A DNA stretch of 8,782 nucleotides from assembly GCA_014380255.1 (NCBI GenBank), contig JACMKG010000425.1:1-8782 (forward strand), written 5' to 3'. The translations under genes were made by a program, and so were the position numbers. The notes below the pieces were generated by a model. It saw only the letters and a list, made by a program, of their open reading frames with translations. It searched no databases and was not told the origin of the DNA. Below, piece by piece: positions 5,854 through 8,782 of the stretch. This stretch comes from Prolixibacteraceae bacterium. Lineage in GTDB: Bacteria; Bacteroidota; Bacteroidia; Bacteroidales; Prolixibacteraceae. Numbering within the stretch: the stretch's first letter is position 1; every line of letters begins with the position of its first letter.

Positions 5854-8182
5854 AATCTTGTTAACTTTCCTGCTCAGTTCAGTAGCCTTGCTGCCTGCAT
5901 TCTCGCAAGCGGCCATGGGCGAATGGATCGATTATCAATCATATGCCCATGCCCAAAGTGTGGCCGATGCAGGAGAGAAGATTTATTGCGTCACCGAAGG
6001 GGGTTTATTCTCCTTTAATAAAACAGACAATAGCATCCAGAAAATATCGGGAATCAATGGTCTTTCCGATGCCGGGGTGCAGCGACTGGCCTACAATAAA
6101 AAAAATAACGTCTTGTTAATCACTTATCAGAATGCAAACATCGATGTGTTAATTGGGACCGATGTTTTCAACCTTTCTGATATTAAACGAAAACAAATCC
6201 CTGCCAATAAAACGATTAACAATGTGCTGTTTATTGGAGATCTGGCTTACCTCTCCTGCGGCTTTGGCATTGTGGTAGTCAACCTTACCAGGAAAGAAAT
6301 TAAAGATACCTATTTTATCGGGCAGGAAGGTGCTTACATGAATGTTCAGGATTTGGCTTCAGATGGAACCTATCTGTATGCTGCCACCACCAACGGCATT
6401 TATAAAGCATTGCTTTCAGCTCCCAACCTGCAGAATTTCAACAACTGGATCAAACAAACTGCGATCCCTCATGCAGATAGTAAATTCAGTAAAATAGAAG
6501 AATTCAAAGGAAAGATCATTGCCAATTTTAACACAGACAATGATGCCTGGGATGGGGATGAATTGTATATCGTGAATGAAACTGCCGGGACACGAGTTTT
6601 GCCAATCATTAAATACGTGACCGAGATGACTTCCAATGGAAATTCGCTCATCGTCTCGGGCAGAGAGGAAATACACATCTTCGACGAGAATTATAACGTG
6701 GTAAAACATGTTCCCAAGTCTTTATTTGCAGCAAATGAAGAAGAGAGCCTAGCTCCCAAAGACGCCATGTTGGATGATCAGAATGTGCTCTGGATTGCAG
6801 ATAAGAACAATGGCCTGATTAAACTAGGTGCGCAACCTGAAAAAATTGTACCTGAAGGGCCAATCGATAACATGATCTTTTCTCTTTTCATGAATGAAAA
6901 AGATTTATGGGTTTCTTCCGGGGGTAGAACCAACGCATGGGGCAATCTATACAAAAGACCTCAGATTCAACTTAACCGGGAAGGCCACTGGACTGTTTTC
7001 GACAGCAAGGTTTTTCCTGTCCCCAACGGGTTTTCTGATATTGTTGCCGTGGCCATTGATCCGAAAGCCCCGGATCATGTATTTGCCGGCTCTTGGGGTG
7101 GGGGAGTGCTGGAAATCAAAGATGGTAAATTTGTTGCCCGGTATGATAATTCTAACAGCACCCTGCAAACTCAGCTGCCTGCAAACCCTAATGAGCCTTA
7201 TGTGCGCGTAGGCGGCCTTGATTTTGATTCTAAAGGAAATCTATGGGTCACCAATTCTGGAGTTACGAACGTGCTTTCAGTGCTCAAAACCGACGGTAAA
7301 TGGCAATCCTTTTATTTGGAAGGTTTTACCAATAATTCATACGTTGGGAAAGTGTTGGTTACCCAAAACGATGATAAATGGGTCATTACAGGTCGCGGAC
7401 AATCCATCTATGTCCTTAATAGTACCAACGAGGTAGCGAAAGAACAGAACGTGACCGCTTATTTTTCAAACCTTGAAGTGGAAGTATATACCAAGATGAA
7501 CGATGTCAATGCAATAGCCGAAGATCAGAACGGGGAATTATGGATTGGCACATCTGGCGGAGTCGCTGTTTTCACTAATCCCAAAAGTATATGGGAGGAT
7601 AAACCAATGTATGCAATCCGCCCAGGCCTGAACGAGAATGACGGTAACTTTCATCCCTTGTTAGAACGTGAAATAATTACAGCAATCACTGTCGATGGGG
7701 CTAACCGCAAATGGATCGGCACCAGGCATTCGGGAGTGTTCTTGATTTCAGCTGACGGGGAATCGGAGATCGGGCATTTTACTACCGAGAACAGCCCGTT
7801 GCCGGCCAATGATATTTCAGACATAGCAATCAATCAGCATTCAGGTGAAGTGTTTATCGGAACCGGCGCCGGCTTAATTTCATACATGGGACAAGCCACC
7901 AAAGGAACCGAGAATTACAACGATGTGTATGTCTATCCGAACCCCGTAAGGGAGACTTATGATGGGCCAATTGTGATCAAAGGTCTTTTGGAAGATACCG
8001 ATATTAAAATCACCGATGTCAGCGGCAATTTAGTATACCAAGCAACTTCTTTGGGTGGACAGGCCATATGGGATGGAAAGACACAAAACGGGAACCGTTG
8101 TAAAACGGGCGTTTACCTGGTATTTATGAACGATGCCACCGGAGAAACAACCAAGGTTACCAAACTTTTATTTATCCATTAA
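5840..8182 (+). CDS. porZ: PorZ homolog, two-propeller type IX secretion attachment-complex protein
   Basis: This 780-aa protein has almost the same length and layout as PorZ of Porphyromonas gingivalis. A signal peptide (about 1-24, hydrophobic core [15 protein letters not shown], then FSQA/AMGEW) directs it to the Sec pathway. The early segment [30 protein letters not shown] (48-77) and [18 protein letters not shown] (111-128) are characteristic of the family. Two beta-propellers follow, with repeated blades such as [13 protein letters not shown] (317-329), [13 protein letters not shown] (414-426), NLWVTNSG (467-474), [12 protein letters not shown] (567-578), [13 protein letters not shown] (624-636) and [12 protein letters not shown] (671-682). 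The end is a type IX C-terminal domain: VYVYPNPV (696-703), DVSGNLVYQ, and [24 protein letters not shown] (757-780). In P. gingivalis PorZ works on the cell surface with PorU, PorV and PorQ and delivers anionic LPS to the PorU sortase. The ATG is the only start before an in-frame stop at 5831; AAAAAAGG abuts it, so initiation probably depends on rdgB translation. Confidence 0.9.
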   Translation: MVAYKILLTFLLSSVALLPAFSQAAMGEWIDYQSYAHAQSVADAGEKIYCVTEGGLFSFNKTDNSIQKISGINGLSDAGVQRLAYNKKNNVLLITYQNANIDVLIGTDVFNLSDIKRKQIPANKTINNVLFIGDLAYLSCGFGIVVVNLTRKEIKDTYFIGQEGAYMNVQDLASDGTYLYAATTNGIYKALLSAPNLQNFNNWIKQTAIPHADSKFSKIEEFKGKIIANFNTDNDAWDGDELYIVNETAGTRVLPIIKYVTEMTSNGNSLIVSGREEIHIFDENYNVVKHVPKSLFAANEEESLAPKDAMLDDQNVLWIADKNNGLIKLGAQPEKIVPEGPIDNMIFSLFMNEKDLWVSSGGRTNAWGNLYKRPQIQLNREGHWTVFDSKVFPVPNGFSDIVAVAIDPKAPDHVFAGSWGGGVLEIKDGKFVARYDNSNSTLQTQLPANPNEPYVRVGGLDFDSKGNLWVTNSGVTNVLSVLKTDGKWQSFYLEGFTNNSYVGKVLVTQNDDKWVITGRGQSIYVLNSTNEVAKEQNVTAYFSNLEVEVYTKMNDVNAIAEDQNGELWIGTSGGVAVFTNPKSIWEDKPMYAIRPGLNENDGNFHPLLEREIITAITVDGANRKWIGTRHSGVFLISADGESEIGHFTTENSPLPANDISDIAINQHSGEVFIGTGAGLISYMGQATKGTENYNDVYVYPNPVRETYDGPIVIKGLLEDTDIKITDVSGNLVYQATSLGGQAIWDGKTQNGNRCKTGVYLVFMNDATGETTKVTKLLFIH

Positions 8183-8194
8183 AACCGCCTGCCA

Positions 8195-8782
8195 GTGCTC
8201 GAACAAACAAGGGGCATCTTCTTACGTTCAGTCAAATACTCCGAAACAAGTATTATAGCCATCATTTATACCGAAGCGTATGGGCGCCAGTCTTATATGG
8301 TAAATGGGGCAAGAAATAAAAAATCAATGGGTAAAACGGTTGCTTTTCAGCCGCTTTACCTCCTGGACCTGGAAATCTATTACCATGCCGGCCGGGAAAT
8401 TCACCGTTTGAAAGACGTACGGATTGGAAATCCATATTCAACCATCCCCTTTGATATACGTAAAACGGCTGAGGTGATTTTTCTGTCTGAAATACTCTAT
8501 AAATGTTTGAAAGAGGAAGAGCCCAATGCCGGACTTTTTGATTTTATCTATAACGCGTTAAGTTACCTGGATTTATCGGATCGGGGAATCAGTAATTTTC
8601 ACATTTGGTTTTTGTTTAAACTAACTCAGTTTCTGGGTATTTACCCAAGCAGCGATCATGCCCTGGTAAGCAATTATTTCGATTTGCAGAAAGCTCAGTT
8701 TGTAAGCCATGAACCTGTGCATGGTCAATTTGCCGATAAGCACGTGACCTCCCTTTTGGTAAGGCTTTTTGAAGTCGATCAG
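8195..8782 (+). CDS. recO: DNA repair protein RecO (partial, C-terminus off the right edge)
   Basis: RecO loads RecA onto SSB-coated gaps together with RecR (RecFOR pathway) and anneals single strands. 196 codons are visible; Bacteroidota RecO proteins are about 240 aa, so roughly the last fifth is missing. The N-terminal OB-fold is recognisable: (V)LEQTRGIFLRSVKYSETS (1-19), IYTEAYGRQSYMVNGARNKKS (25-45), and the strand LYLLDLEIYYHAGREIHRLKDV (53-74). The helical domain follows (TAEVIFLSEILYKCLKEEEPN, then FHIWFLFKLTQFLGIYP). After that segment no CxxC appears, so the zinc-binding site of some RecO proteins is absent in the visible part. The start is taken as GTG at 8195, because the frame has no ATG between the in-frame stop at 8180 (also the porZ stop) and this conserved N-terminus; CTG at 8189 is the only other possibility. 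The gap to porZ is 12 nt, consistent with the same operon. Confidence 0.93.
   Translation, partial: MLEQTRGIFLRSVKYSETSIIAIIYTEAYGRQSYMVNGARNKKSMGKTVAFQPLYLLDLEIYYHAGREIHRLKDVRIGNPYSTIPFDIRKTAEVIFLSEILYKCLKEEEPNAGLFDFIYNALSYLDLSDRGISNFHIWFLFKLTQFLGIYPSSDHALVSNYFDLQKAQFVSHEPVHGQFADKHVTSLLVRLFEVDQ

Noticed and set aside
6894..7436. Short plus-strand frames within porZ
   Set aside because: They are out of frame with continuous beta-propeller repeats and show no features of their own.

Overview
The window looks like chromosome of a member of the Bacteroidota. The evidence is a homolog of PorZ (a type IX secretion attachment-complex protein), a TyrRS with the KFGKT form of the KMSKS loop, a Bacteroidota-type bacterial GH3 protein, a RecO without cysteines in the part visible, A-rich leaders in place of strong Shine-Dalgarno sites, and one good match to the Bacteroidota -7 promoter element (TAnnTTTG). 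Coding density is high. I see no tRNA, rRNA, CRISPR array, insertion sequence or prophage sign.

Layout. The left third is read on the minus strand, in the order cvpA-like (2373-2879), tyrS (808-2106) and a Wzz-family chain-length protein cut by the left edge (1-739). The right two thirds are read on the plus strand. They hold a GH3-family adenylating enzyme (3054-4571), a deoxynucleoside kinase (4644-5258), an RdgB-type XTP/dITP pyrophosphatase (5260-5853), a PorZ homolog (5840-8182) and recO, cut by the right edge (8195-8782). The cvpA-like and GH3 genes diverge from a 174-nt region.

How the genes relate. The block from the kinase to recO has junctions of +1, -14 and +12 nt, so it is very probably one transcript. 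It joins nucleotide salvage, removal of damaged nucleotides, a surface protein of type IX secretion, and recombinational repair. PorZ belongs to the machinery that anchors cargo to anionic LPS in Porphyromonas gingivalis. The Wzz-type protein at the left end acts on polysaccharide chain length, but nothing in the sequence links the two directly.

The least explained stretch is the 266-nt gap between the cvpA-like gene and tyrS. It contains a tandem 11-bp repeat, a nested AT-rich palindrome, a TAnnTTTG element facing tyrS and, immediately downstream of that element, a hairpin that would lie at the very 5' end of the tyrS transcript. The other genes are recognisable families. I did not find a convincing wholly new multigene system. 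The best leads are the tyrS leader, the bacterial GH3 enzyme of unknown substrate, and the PorZ gene embedded in a nucleotide/DNA-maintenance operon.
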